DNA of 64,000 nt from BM003 sp963699835 (GCA_963699835.1 CAVOVJ010000003.1:1-64000), one strand, 5' to 3'; numbered from the stretch's first letter, positions 17,193 to 26,898 are shown. A program made the numbers and translations. Notes: generated by a model from the letters alone, not told the origin.

Positions 17193-17687
17193 CTACCAGC
17201 CAGCGGTTCCGGCGCCACCCTTGAACGGGCCGGCGATATCGGGCGTGATCCAGCCGCCATAGAAATCGCCCGGCTGAGATTCGACGCGGAATTCGTCTAC
17301 GTAGCAGGCATCCACCCGCGACGGGTAAAAAGCGTAGTAGCCCCGGATATCCCCGAACGCGAGCGTCGGATGGGGATAGAACCAGGCGGCGTTGGCGCTC
17401 TCACGCTCGCCGATAACGAGAGATGCATACGCGGCGTGGCCTTTCCATTCGCAGAAACTCTGACCCGAGCCTGGTACCAGGAAGTTCTGTCGTATGTCCG
17501 CGGGCGGGATGTACCAGGTTGGTGGATGGCTGGTTTCGAGCACGCGCCAGGCGCGCGTGCTGTCGGCGATCACCTCGCCGGCAAACTCGATGCGCACGCG
17601 GCGCGAGCTCTGTTCGAGCCGCGGTGGCCGCGGATAATCCCAGACAGATTCCTGGCCTGGTGCGAGTGCAGTGGCGGTCTTTTCCAT
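17193..17687 (-). CDS. DUF427 domain protein
   Basis: ATG 17687 follows AGGGA and gives 164 residues. The sequence ESVWDYPRPP, the strand pair VRIEFAGEVIADS, SHPPTWYIPP and FCEWKGHAAYASL are characteristic of DUF427, a small beta-barrel family of unknown function. Two more motifs, AWFYPHP and FAFYPSRVDA-type YAFYPSRVD, complete the family match. Longer upstream extension is unlikely because it lacks family similarity. It diverges from the lone tail sheath gene. Confidence 0.9.
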   Translation of the reverse strand: MEKTATALAPGQESVWDYPRPPRLEQSSRRVRIEFAGEVIADSTRAWRVLETSHPPTWYIPPADIRQNFLVPGSGQSFCEWKGHAAYASLVIGERESANAAWFYPHPTLAFGDIRGYYAFYPSRVDACYVDEFRVESQPGDFYGGWITPDIAGPFKGGAGTAGW

Positions 17688-18006
17688 GATCTTCGGTCCC
17701 TTGAGCAAAGAAATTGACGAATGTTGTTTGCCAGCGGCCCGGGCGCACGAGCGCCATGGCCGTGGCTCACTGGTCTGGAATTCGACTGCAATGCCGATAT
17801 GGATTTCGCGATGCTGCTGCGCTGCCAGCGCGGTTTGCCGGGCTGATGCAGGGGGCGCTATTCCCGGTGCTCGGATCCCGGTTTGTGGGGCAGTGACCAC
17901 GGCCGGCAACTCGCAAAGTTCCTGCCATACTTGGCAAAAGGTTGCCGAACTCGCGCGATGCGTATTCGGCTTGTTGCCTGCAAGCTTGAGACAAAGAGGT
18001 CGTGCG
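17688..18006. other. Divergent intergenic region, DUF427 / tail sheath
   Basis: 319 bases with no recognisable gene. AAAGAGGT at 17993-18000 is the ribosome site of the sheath gene. No promoter hexamers stand out. Confidence 0.5.
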
Positions 18007-19540
18007 ATGCCGAGTTACCGGCTGCCGGGGGTCTACATCAGGGAAATTCCGACGCCGCGACGCGCGATCACCGGCGTTGGCACCACCACGCTTGGGATGG
18101 CGGGGGAGGCCGAGCGTGGCCCACTGCAGATCCGCGGGGTGACAAGCTATGCCGGGTACCGCCGCCTCTACGGCGATCCGCTGGCCGATCGATATCTCGG
18201 TCATGCGGTGCGTGGGTTTTTCGACAACGGTGGGAGCAGGTGTTTTGTTGGCCGCGTTGCAAGCCGTCTGGCGACGATCGCAACCCACGATGCAGGATCG
18301 TTGCGTGTGGCAGCGATCGGTCCCGGCGTGGCGGGAGAGAAAACCTGGATCTGGGTCACCGACCCGGTTGCGGCCGATCCAAACCGGTTCAGGGTCGTCG
18401 TCGCCTATTATCGCGACGGGGTCGTTACGGCCGCTCCACTCGATCCGACAATTGCCGCCAACCGCAGTCTGCCAGGTTTCCAAACGCCGACCGAACTCGA
18501 GGAATTCGACAGTCTCGGCTTTACCGGGAACGACGCGTCCGTTGCATTGACCGCGCTGGCTCGATCGTCGCTCATCCGCGCCGAGTGGAACGGCCCGCCT
18601 GCGCGGCCAGGCAACACCGGGCCGGTAGCGCTCGCCGGTGGCCAACCCGGTAATCCGCCTGATATTGACGATTACATCGGCGGCAGCATTGCCGTGGCGG
18701 GAATGTCGAGTCCGGTGGTTACCGGATTCGCGGGGCTGGCTGAGGTGGACGAGATTGCGTTGCTGGCCGCGCCGGACGAGCATGCAGTGGCGGGTCTGCG
18801 CGAACTCGTGCAGAAACAGTGCACGGGTGCCGGCGTACCGCTTTGCCATCTTCAGCGTTGCCGGCGGGCAACGCGATGCAGCGGCGATCAGCGAGCCGCA
18901 ACCGCCGTCGACGATGGCGGCCGTGTATTGGCCATGGATTCGGGCGCGGCATCCTCTCACCAATGCCACAGTCACGATTCCGCCGGTCGGCCATGTCGCC
19001 GGGATTTTTGTACAGACCGACACGACCCGCGGCGTACACAAAGCGCCCGCCAATGTCGTGGTGCAGGGTGCGATCGCTCTCGAGTTTGCCGTCACCACGG
19101 AGGACCAGGACCTGCTCAACCCGCGCGGCGTGAACGTGATTCGCGATTTCCGCAGCAGCAACCGCGGCATTCGCCTGTGGGGAGCGCGCACGATGTCGAG
19201 TGATCCGGAGTGGAAGTACATCAGCGTCAGGCGCCTGGCTATCTATCTCGAGGAGAGTATCGATAAGGGCACGCAATGGGCGGTTTTCGAACCCAACGTA
19301 CCGTCGTTGTGGGACAGCATCAGGGAGTCAATCGAGAATTTCCTGACTATGGTCTGGCGCGATGGCGCGCTGCAGGGAGCAAAGCCCGAGCAGGCGTTTT
19401 TCGTCAGATGTGACCGCGCGACGATGACCCAGGCCGACATCGACAATGGTCGCCTGATTTGCGAAATCGGGATCGCGCCGGTCAAACCGGCTGAGTTCGT
19501 AATTATCAGGATTCGTCACCAGACCGGGCGCATGCGCTAG
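18007..19540 (+). CDS. Phage-type contractile tail sheath protein (one-base frameshift)
   Basis: Two frames together give ~510 residues. The first half starts at ATG 18007 after AAAGAGGT and has the sheath signature LPGVYIREIP, then TTTLGMAGEAERGP. The second half has the conserved sheath C-terminal core: PANVVVQGA, LLNPRGVNVIRDF, GIRLWGARTM, KYISVRRLAIYLEESI and FEPNVPSLWDSI. The join is at 18822-18834, where one extra base (probably a G in GCCGGCG) shifts the frame. Sheath subunits polymerise round a tube in contractile phages, pyocins and extracellular injection systems. No tube, baseplate, spike or AAA protein is encoded nearby, so this is an isolated gene. Confidence 0.88.
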
Positions 19541-19555
19541 AGCCGGCAACGCCTC

Positions 19556-19678
19556 ATTGCCGCAGGGATTTCCTGCCCGCTTGGCTTTGACGATCCCAAC
19601 TACTTTTCCCGCGCGTTTTAAACCCGGACCGGGCGGACGCCGGAACCGGCGAGAAAAGGCAGCGAGACATTGAGTTAA
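19556..19678 (+). pseudogene. Relic of AraC-family regulator C-terminus
   Basis: In frame, the bases read IAAGIS, then LGFDDPNYFSRAF, a stop where a lysine codon is expected, and TRTGRTPEPARK. This is the second helix-turn-helix of AraC/XylS regulators (typically GF-x-D-x-x-YFSRAFKRxxGxTP). No upstream part remains; it begins only ~15 bases after the sheath stop. It is a decayed fragment without function. Confidence 0.6.
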
Positions 19679-19793
19679 CCCGGTCCGCTGCCGGATGTCC
19701 CTGATGGGAACCGTGGCGTCGGATTGGAACGATCCAGATAATTTACCGCGACCGTGCTGCGGGTAATGGTTTCGCTGATATGCCAGCTGCGCC

Positions 19794-20264
19794 CTACTGG
19801 ACATACTCGGTGAATTGAACTCCCTCGGGCGCTTTGTCGCGTGGAACCGCGGTGGAGTGCAGCAAGCGAATTTTCCAGCCCGAGTCCGTGCGCACGAGTA
19901 CGGCGCTTTCGATCCACGCCCGGTTGGCTTCCTGTTCGGCGGTTTTGTATCGAGCCATGTTCCAGTAGCTGACCCAGGCGAGATCGCCGTCCTGTCCGCT
20001 GTCAATCAGGCTGAAATAATTGCGCCGCTCAAGTTTGCCCTCGTACTCGCCGATCTGGGCGACCAGCGTATCGATGTTCCACAATTCTCCGACTTCCAGT
20101 AAATCAAAATCATCGGCGACCTGCGCACGCATACCGTCATAATCGAAGCGCGCGATGGCCGCAAAAAGATTTTGCACAGTAGTGAAGGGTTCGGCCGTAT
20201 CCGCGCGCGACGGGGATGCCGTCAGCAGCACGATGATTCCAAGGGTCAGCAGAATTGATCGCAT
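19794..20264 (-). CDS. Exported SnoaL/NTF2-like protein
   Basis: ATG 20264 follows AAGGAG and begins a signal peptide (MRSILLTLGII..., cleavage near SRADT). The mature ~135 residues carry the NTF2-like pattern: a helix TTVQNLFAAIARFDYDGMRAQVADDFDLLEVG, then strands SGQDGDLAWVSYWNMA, ESAVLVRTDSGWKIRLLHST. This cone-shaped fold is used for small-molecule binding or as an enzyme; no catalytic residues can be assigned. It is a single gene between the AraC relic and a divergent membrane protein gene. Confidence 0.85.
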   Translation of the reverse strand: MRSILLTLGIIVLLTASPSRADTAEPFTTVQNLFAAIARFDYDGMRAQVADDFDLLEVGELWNIDTLVAQIGEYEGKLERRNYFSLIDSGQDGDLAWVSYWNMARYKTAEQEANRAWIESAVLVRTDSGWKIRLLHSTAVPRDKAPEGVQFTEYVQ

Positions 20265-20513
20265 TGTTTTCTCCTTGTACGCGCGGTGGCCCGGATGAAA
20301 TGCCAGCACTTCCGCCATGTTATCCCGTCCTCGCGTTATCGGGGCGGCGTGATCGCGCATGTCGCCGATATTCACGAATGACGGCGACGCCGATCAGGCG
20401 TCCCGTTCGAGGAAGTCATTGTAGCTGCCAGCCTGATGCTGCCGCTATAAACCGGGGGCGACCTGGGCGATGCTAGAATCGTCGATATCTGCGGAAATCG
20501 AGGGCGACGACAG

Positions 20514-21356
20514 ATGTTTGAGAAATTTTCGCGTAGCTGGAGCCTGATCAAATACAGCGCGGGTGTGCTGCGACAGGACAAGGAACTGCTGGTGTTCCCG
20601 CTGTTATCGACGATTGCCGCGATCCTGGTTGCGCTGACATTTGTACCGTTGTTGATGCAGACCGGCATAGCCACCGAGGAGGGTCCGACCGAGGTCAGCA
20701 CGGGCGGGTATGCCGTGATGTTCGCGATGTACCTGGTCGAGTATTTCGTGATCTTTTTCTTCAACGCTGCGCTGGTCGGCGCCGCGCTGATCCGAATGGA
20801 CGGTGGCGATCCGACGGTCCGGGACGGTCTCAGGATAGCCGCATCGAAGACCGGAAAGATCTTCGGTTACGCGATGATCGCGGCGACGGTCGGCGTAATT
20901 CTCCGTGCGCTCGCCGAGCGCCTCGGCTTCATCGGCCAGTTCATCATCGGTCTGATTGGCCTCGCCTGGACAGTCGCGACTTTTCTCACCGTCCCTGTGC
21001 TGGTCGCTCGCGATATCGGGCCCATGGACGCAGTGAAGGAGAGCGCCACGCTGCTGAAAGAAACGTGGGGCGAAAACATCATTGCGAACGCGGGTCTGGG
21101 ATTTGTCTTCGTCTTTGTTTACATCGGGATGATGTTTGTGGTTGCCGGGTTGGTCGCGCTGGTGCAGGGAAGTGGCCCGGCCGTGCTCACAGTCTTCGTG
21201 GTCGGAATTGTCTCGATAATGATCGTGGCGCTGGTCCAGGGAGCCTTGCAGGGGATTTTCTCGGCCGCGTTATACCGCTACGCGGTGGACGGCCCGGATC
21301 AGTCAGACCCGGCGCGTGAGTTGCTCGGCGAGACTTTCAAGCCGAAATCGGCGTGA
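20514..21356 (+). CDS. DUF6159 multi-spanning membrane protein
   Basis: The 280-residue protein has about six hydrophobic segments. Its start FSRSWSLIKYSAGVLRQDKELLVFPLLS and the middle FLTVPVLVARDIGPMDAVKESATLLKETWGEN are characteristic of DUF6159, an inner-membrane family of unknown function. It ends with a short soluble tail. The last 20 bases overlap the 3' end of the convergent membrane-anchored GST-like gene. The start ATG 20514 is supported by GGGCGACGA upstream and by family length. Confidence 0.9.
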   Translation: MFEKFSRSWSLIKYSAGVLRQDKELLVFPLLSTIAAILVALTFVPLLMQTGIATEEGPTEVSTGGYAVMFAMYLVEYFVIFFFNAALVGAALIRMDGGDPTVRDGLRIAASKTGKIFGYAMIAATVGVILRALAERLGFIGQFIIGLIGLAWTVATFLTVPVLVARDIGPMDAVKESATLLKETWGENIIANAGLGFVFVFVYIGMMFVVAGLVALVQGSGPAVLTVFVVGIVSIMIVALVQGALQGIFSAALYRYAVDGPDQSDPARELLGETFKPKSA

Positions 21357-22311
21357 CAGCCGCGGCGGTCAGCCGCTCGGTGGCATAGAGGCGCTCGACC
21401 AGGGCAACCACTCGCGGGAAACACTGCCGCCATGCGTCGACCTCGGCCTGCATTTGCGCGGGCACGCCGACGCCGTGCGGCGTCACGCGATCGGCTTTGC
21501 CGCCGCCAAAGTTGTCCGGAAACGTCCACAGCCCCGAAAGCGACGCGAATGTAATATCGACGAAGCTGATCTCGGGTCCGCCCAGCAGCGTTGTTCTGCC
21601 GTCGCCGAGTCGCTCTTCGATCGTCTGCAGGAAATCGCCTGTCCGTGCGAGAGTTTTGTCATGGGTGGCCGGGCCGAGACGGAACGCCTTGCGCATCAGG
21701 ACCCGTAGCAGGGGGAAGCCAAGACGCACGGTGCCGCGCTGCCACGCCGGCAGGGTGGGATCGTCGCAACCCCAGGCATGGAGCGTCAGGGAACGGTGCG
21801 GCAGTATGTTGTGATAAATCCATTGCTGCATATAGCGGCCGTAACGATCGAGTTGCTTCTCGAGTTCGAGTGCTTCCGCCGTAGGGGCGAGAAAAGCGGC
21901 GCGCTCGCCATACTCCGTGGCGTAGCGGCCCCACAGGTAGCGCAGAATGTCGGACGAGTTGCCGATTGCCGAGATCACAATTCCGGTGCGCACATGAAGT
22001 CTGGGTACCGTGCGGCCGGCGAAGAAAACGCCCAGCACGCCGGTATTCTGGCGTTCCGCGTACGGGACGCCAAGACGATCCATCGACCAGCGTACCTTCT
22101 CTGCAAAATGGCTCGCGCCGATCGTCTCGAGGCACAGTTCGGGACCGGCGGGCGGCGAGAGAACTGCCTGCAAAGTCAGCGCCCAGCGCCACAATAACAT
22201 TGCGCAAACCAGCACCAGCGCCGTGCCGAATCCAAGGCCAAATACGGCCACGATCAGCGGTAACAACAGCAGAAAAACGGCGTGGATGGCACGCGCCCCG
22301 ATTCTCACCAA
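21337..22311 (-). CDS. Membrane-anchored GST-like protein
   Basis: The 324-residue protein starts with two transmembrane helices (about residues 10-52). A thioredoxin-like GST N-domain follows: LCLETIGASHFAEKVRWSMDRLGVPY, TVPRLHV and NSSDILRYLW near residue 118. The C-domain contains G-P-E-I-S-F-V-D-I-T-F at about residue 245, the N-capping motif of the GST hydrophobic core. TTG 22311 and GTG 22308 are both possible starts. Fusion of a GST fold to an N-terminal membrane anchor is uncommon and suggests action on membrane-associated or lipid electrophiles. Its 3' end overlaps DUF6159. Confidence 0.82.
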   Translation of the reverse strand: MVRIGARAIHAVFLLLLPLIVAVFGLGFGTALVLVCAMLLWRWALTLQAVLSPPAGPELCLETIGASHFAEKVRWSMDRLGVPYAERQNTGVLGVFFAGRTVPRLHVRTGIVISAIGNSSDILRYLWGRYATEYGERAAFLAPTAEALELEKQLDRYGRYMQQWIYHNILPHRSLTLHAWGCDDPTLPAWQRGTVRLGFPLLRVLMRKAFRLGPATHDKTLARTGDFLQTIEERLGDGRTTLLGGPEISFVDITFASLSGLWTFPDNFGGGKADRVTPHGVGVPAQMQAEVDAWRQCFPRVVALVERLYATERLTAAAVTPISA

Positions 22312-22382
22312 CAGACTCCCGCTGCGAAAGCGGCAATTTTAGCTGACAGCATTGCTTCTCCCGCAGTGCGCCGCGGACGATA

Positions 22383-23996
22383 TCAAGCCGCGAGCGACTT
22401 GCGGATCTGCTCGACGATCGAGAGGATGGATATGCCTTCGTTGGCCGCGTAGACACCGTTTCCGTCGAGTCTTGGCACATTGAACCCACCCGCATGATGC
22501 AACGCTATCAACTCCCAGAATTCGTTGAAAACCGGGCTGCCGGAGCTGCCGCCCTGGGTGGGGGCGCGGTAGTGGACAAACCGATCCTTGAGCGCGAGGA
22601 GCTTATTGTCCTTTATCGAGAACTGCAGCTTCATGCCCTTCGGATGGCCGATGATATAGACCCGCTGATTGCCATCGGCAAGTGGCAGGCTCCGGGCGAT
22701 CGGAAACGTTTCTTTTGCCTTTGGCGCCCGATCGAGACGCAGCAGCGTTGCGTCATGTTCGTCCCTGGGTGAGGACCAGACTACTTCCGTCGCCCTGAAT
22801 TCGGCCGCATCGTCGAACAACTCGAATTTGATTCGCGCCTGGTCGCGCGACAGTGCCCCGCGATCGCGCTCATTCTCCGAAACGACATGTGCATTGGTCA
22901 GTAAAAATTTCTCATCTCCCAGCGACTCGGAGATGTCACCGCCGCGGACCAGAAAACCGGTGCCGACCGCTGTGTCGGTCGGATCGAGAATCTGGGCGAC
23001 GTTATGAGCCCGGTCAATCGCCAACACGAACCATCGGTAACTATTGAATGCATCGTTGCCGAGCACAGCCTCGAATTGCTTGTCGTCCTCAAGGTCATGC
23101 AGGAAATCAATGTCGATGTTCTCGCACCTGATATCGAGTACACCGCCTTCTTTGGCGAGGAGTGCTGACTGGACCATGCTGACGATCTCGCGGGCGCGCT
23201 CGTCCGCGCTGTCCAGCCGCCATACCTCCTGGAGCTGGCGCAGGGTGCTGCCGAGCGTGAATGCCCTGACCGCGTCGGTGTTGGCGAAACGCGAGTACCA
23301 GAACAACGCCTTTTCGAAATTACCAAGCACCAGGTAGGCCTCGGCGATTGTCGCGGTATCCCACGGGGACAGCTGCGATTTCGACTCCAGCACGGTGCGA
23401 ATCTTTCCGGCGATCTCGCGCGCCCGGGTCTTGGGTCCGCGGTATTTGCCGCCGAGGCGTACCCGGTCCGAGGCGGCGCGATGCAACAAGGCTGCGGCGT
23501 TGATGCCATGCCAGTAATTGCCGATGCGGTTGCGGCGGTAGCCACGCATGTAATTGTCGATGGCTTTCTCGAGAATTTGCGGGCGCTTGAATACAGACGA
23601 ATTCAGATAGAGCTGTTTATATACTCGCCCCAGCAGTCCCAGCGCCTCGTCGTACTCGGCCGGCTCGGACTTCTTTATTGCAGGAGTGGCGAGCGTATCG
23701 AGTACCGCGATGGCGGCGGCAAGCGAGCCGCGCTCGATCAATGCCTGCGCGTAACGACGGCGGACGCCAGGATGATCGGAGCCATAGTTGATCAGCGCAT
23801 CCGCGACCCGTTCGAGGTTGGTAAAGTCGCGCCGATTGTGCAGTGGCTGCAGAAATGTGCTGGCTTCCTTGGCCGGAAATCCTTTGCGGTTACCCTTGAT
23901 GTGTTCGACGATCCTGTCCGACAGGTGCTGCCTGTCTTGTTCGTCCGGTTCGGCTTCCAGCCTTGCGAACGTATGCCGCAGCGCGTCTTTGCTCAC
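22383..23996 (-). CDS. TPR/TRAFs-binding-like domain fused to trypsin-like protease
   Basis: Taking GTG 23996 as start gives 537 residues and a GTGA overlap with the upstream hydrolase stop; ATG 24068 is an alternative. The N-terminal ~330 residues are helical TPR-like and include YWHGINAAALLHRA, the signature region of DUF4071/TRAFs-binding domains. From residue ~349 a chymotrypsin-fold protease appears: GTGFLV, TNAHVV with His370, HDATLLRL with Asp415, and GGSSGSPVF with Ser485. All three catalytic residues are present, so it should be active. There is no signal peptide, so it acts in the cytoplasm, probably regulated by its helical domain. It is translationally coupled to the alpha/beta hydrolase. 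Confidence 0.88.
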   Translation of the reverse strand: MSKDALRHTFARLEAEPDEQDRQHLSDRIVEHIKGNRKGFPAKEASTFLQPLHNRRDFTNLERVADALINYGSDHPGVRRRYAQALIERGSLAAAIAVLDTLATPAIKKSEPAEYDEALGLLGRVYKQLYLNSSVFKRPQILEKAIDNYMRGYRRNRIGNYWHGINAAALLHRAASDRVRLGGKYRGPKTRAREIAGKIRTVLESKSQLSPWDTATIAEAYLVLGNFEKALFWYSRFANTDAVRAFTLGSTLRQLQEVWRLDSADERAREIVSMVQSALLAKEGGVLDIRCENIDIDFLHDLEDDKQFEAVLGNDAFNSYRWFVLAIDRAHNVAQILDPTDTAVGTGFLVRGGDISESLGDEKFLLTNAHVVSENERDRGALSRDQARIKFELFDDAAEFRATEVVWSSPRDEHDATLLRLDRAPKAKETFPIARSLPLADGNQRVYIIGHPKGMKLQFSIKDNKLLALKDRFVHYRAPTQGGSSGSPVFNEFWELIALHHAGGFNVPRLDGNGVYAANEGISILSIVEQIRKSLAA

Positions 23997-24928
23997 AATC
24001 CGAGTGCCGTCGACAGTGCCTGGCGCAAATCGGGCTGGGAGAAGTACTTGGTCAGGTCGTGGCGCCATTTGCCGGTGTTGCTGACCCGGATATCCGTGAC
24101 CAATTGCGATCCGCCGAGGCGGTAGTCATTGGCCAGGTTAGTGTCGATCGCGACCGGATCGAGGCGGTCGAAAACATTGGCCCAGCCGCCACTTACCTTG
24201 TCCCGTGGAAAGCCGTTGTCACGCGAGTACTCCGGTTTGAGCTTGTCCTGGACTTCGTCGATACCGAGCGGGCTGCCCACGGTAATCAAGGCGTCTATTC
24301 CGGGGCATGCCGCGACACGCTTCAGACAGTCGTAGGCGATCACCGTACCCATGCTGTGACTGACTACCACATGCGGCCCGCCACTGTTGCCGGCGGCGTC
24401 GCGCGCCAGCGCCTCGACAAAGCGGTCGCGGATCGTCTTCTGAATGCGATAGGTCTCGCCCGGACGCGGCGAGTGTTCGGTGTCGAACAGGTAATGGTGT
24501 ACGTCACGCAACAGGACTTTCATCAGGCGGCGCTTGATAAACCAGGGCAACGGGATTCGTTCGAAGGATTTTCCGGACTCATCCGCCGGTGGCGTGTAGT
24601 CGTCTCCCCCGGGCGAGGCGGCATCGAAATCGAGTTTGTCGGATAACGACTCAACGAATGCGGCCTCGGCGCCTTCCAGGTCTTTGGCCCAATCGAGGTC
24701 TTCGTCGGTTGCGGCGGTTACGACTTCTTCACCGGTGCTTTCATGCGCGGCGCCTTCCTCGGCGGGTTTCTCGTATAACAGGTTCGCCCAGTAAACCATG
24801 GACGAACTGATACCCCGGGCGCCGAGATCGAGCCCGTCGTTGGCGGCGAGACTCTGGCGCCAGAGCGTCAGCAAACGATCGTGAGCCGGTTTGTTTGCGA
24901 TACCGTGGATAAACGTAACGTGAGGCAT
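23993..24928 (-). CDS. Alpha/beta hydrolase (lipase-like), paired with protease
   Basis: ATG 24928 follows GGAGGG and starts MPHVTFIHGIANKP, with an oxyanion-type HG turn at residue 8. The 311-residue cytosolic protein has the nucleophile elbow S-H-S-M-G with Ser192, an Asp candidate in FDRLDPVA, and a C-terminal His candidate in KWRHDLT. The ~100-residue insert between the first strand and the elbow is acidic and unlike standard lipases. The stop overlaps the start of the protease gene by four bases, which argues that the two proteins are made together and form a functional pair. Confidence 0.88.
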   Translation of the reverse strand: MPHVTFIHGIANKPAHDRLLTLWRQSLAANDGLDLGARGISSSMVYWANLLYEKPAEEGAAHESTGEEVVTAATDEDLDWAKDLEGAEAAFVESLSDKLDFDAASPGGDDYTPPADESGKSFERIPLPWFIKRRLMKVLLRDVHHYLFDTEHSPRPGETYRIQKTIRDRFVEALARDAAGNSGGPHVVVSHSMGTVIAYDCLKRVAACPGIDALITVGSPLGIDEVQDKLKPEYSRDNGFPRDKVSGGWANVFDRLDPVAIDTNLANDYRLGGSQLVTDIRVSNTGKWRHDLTKYFSQPDLRQALSTALGL

Positions 24929-25252
24929 AAGAGTCCCTCCTGGTTGCCGATCCAACGAGACCGGCCTCGAAATATCCCTGCAACGCGGTCCGGGCGATGA
25001 GAAGCCGCGGCGGCCCGGCGCGTTCACAACCCAGTGTAGTCCGAATCCCCGGGTTTTGACCCGCGGGTCAGGCACCCTCGGTTGAAGGCAATCGCGATGC
25101 ATGATTGCTGCGGCCTCCCCAGCGCGACGGGGTGCCGGGCGCGGTTCTTTGCGGATGCCTGAGACTGCCGGGCGGCAACCCGCGACAACCGCTGGCCATT
25201 CAGTCGTGCGCCGCTCCGGCGATGTCGCTCCGTGACATATCCGGCGGCCGGG
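24929..25252. other. Upstream region of the hydrolase-protease operon
   Basis: 324 bases between two minus-strand genes. GGAGGG before 24928 is the ribosome site. I see no gene, repeat or clear promoter. Confidence 0.45.
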
Positions 25253-25546
25253 TTACTCCGCCGCCATCCAGCACTCGACCGCATAGGCCGCATCGAGAAT
25301 ACGCATTCGGTTGGTCTCGCCGATATCGAGCCAGTCGTTGCGCGCGTTTTCACGAGTGGTTTTTGCGCCGTGGACGAGTGCGTTGCGCTGGTCCTCGCTC
25401 AGCGAATTCCACCAGCGGCATTCGGCGGTTGTGTCGTCGCGCACCGCATCGACCGAGAATTGCGGCCGCCGCATGTAAATCGTACCGGTCTGCGGGCTCG
25501 ACGCCGCGTTTTCGCGTTGCAGGGTATTCCTATGCCGGTTTTCCAT
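25253..25546 (-). CDS. Small hypothetical protein
   Basis: The 97-residue protein starts at ATG 25546 after GGGAGAAG. It is hydrophilic and Arg/Asn/Glu-rich with a C-terminal helical half (SLSEDQRNALVHG, NDWLDIGETNRM). No signal peptide, membrane segment or known domain. The strong ribosome site and non-random codon use support it as a gene. It is upstream of and co-oriented with the hydrolase-protease pair but 324 bases away. Confidence 0.6.
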   Translation of the reverse strand: MENRHRNTLQRENAASSPQTGTIYMRRPQFSVDAVRDDTTAECRWWNSLSEDQRNALVHGAKTTRENARNDWLDIGETNRMRILDAAYAVECWMAAE

Positions 25547-25818
25547 GCTCTTCTCCCGCCGGGAGGCTCTCAGTGATTGCTACGGTTCCACATTACTCGC
25601 GGAAACCTGAACGAAAGCTGACCAATCATGGCGAATCGCAGCGTTCGCGGGGAATTTTGTGATCGCGCGCCAGGCGCAGAAGCTTCGCGGACCGGACAGC
25701 GAGGTCGTGCGGCAAAAAGGCGTGGTGACAGCAAGCACAAATTGAGGATCGAGCCTGACGCTGCTGCGGATGTGATAAAAACGCGGGTCCGGGAATGGCA
25801 ACTAAAGGGCGGCTGGAG

Positions 25819-26874
25819 ATGAGCGCCAATTTTCGCAGCGACAACGAAACACCCGTCGCGCCACAAATCCTCGAGGCGTTGACGCGGGCGAATACCGGGA
25901 CGGCGCATTCGTATGGCGACGATGCCCTGACAGCGCGGGTGCAGCAACGGTTCGCGGAGATTTTCGAGACCGAACCTGCCGTGTATCCGCTGGCTTCCGG
26001 CACAGCCGCTAACGCGCTTGCCGTGGCGCAGACGACCCCGCCTTATGGTGCGGTGATCTGCCACGAGGATTCGCACCTGAATACCGACGAATGCGGCGCG
26101 CCGGAGTTTTATTCCGGCGGTGCCAAACTGCTGACGTTGGACGGTGCCAACGGCAAGATCGCAGCGCCGACGCTAAAGGCACAGTTGGAGAACACCGGTC
26201 ACGCGGGCGACCATGCCAGCAAGCGGATGTTGCTGAGCCTGACCCAGGCGACCGAATTCGGCACCGTCTATGCCCTCGAGGAAGTACGGGAATTATCCGA
26301 TCTCGCCCACGCCGCCGGGCTGAAAGTGCACATGGATGGCGCGCGGTTTGCCAATGCAGTGGCGACGCTCGGCTGTACGCCCGCCGAGATCACCTGGCGC
26401 GCCGGGGTCGATCTGTTGTCTTCGGTGCCACAAGAACGGTGCGATGATGGCCGAGGCGCTGCTGGTGTTCGATCGTGCCGACGCGGTGGAACTGGGCCGG
26501 CGCCGCAAGCAGTCCGGACACCTGATCAGCAAAATGCGTTATATCTCGGCGCAGCTCGATGCCTATCTCGAGGATGACCTGTGGCTGAAGCTTGCCGCGA
26601 ACGCCAACGCCGAGGCAAGCCGCCTCGCCGCAGGATCGCGGGACTCGACGGTGCCGAACTGCTGTACCCGGTTCAGTCGAACGAGTTGTCCGCCAGGCTC
26701 GCCACCCGCTGGCGCGGTTTGCGCGCGGCGGTCTGAATTTCACGGCCTGCCCGGACGACGGGGGTCGAAACCTCGCGACCTGCTCATTGCACCTGGTGGA
26801 GGAGGTCGACGCCTTTATCGCCGCTGGCGCTGCACGGAATCGGCGTCAAACGGTTATTTGTTGCAGGGATATAA
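25819..26874 (+). pseudogene. Low-specificity L-threonine aldolase (multiple frameshifts)
   Basis: ATG 25819 opens FRSDNETPVAPQILEAL, matching PLP-dependent threonine aldolases; PLYPLASGT-type YPLASGTAANALA, the HED segment and HMDGARFANA also fit. The frame then breaks: TCT-TCGG at 26419-26422 and ACAAG at 26431-26434 each lack one base, which would restore SFGATKNGAM with the PLP lysine. Further single-base losses are needed at about 26633 and 26731 (GGG read as GG) to continue GLDGAELLYPV and GLNFTA. The homology fades near DAFIAA; I placed the end at the TAA at 26872. As given it cannot encode the enzyme, which cleaves threonine to glycine and acetaldehyde. Sequencing error is the likely cause. 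Confidence 0.75.
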
Positions 26875-26898
26875 AGGCGCTGAAGGGAGAAACACGGT

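Noticed and set aside
18007..19540. Part of a prophage
   Set aside because: No integrase, portal, capsid, terminase, tube or lysis genes lie nearby; neighbours are ordinary chromosomal genes.
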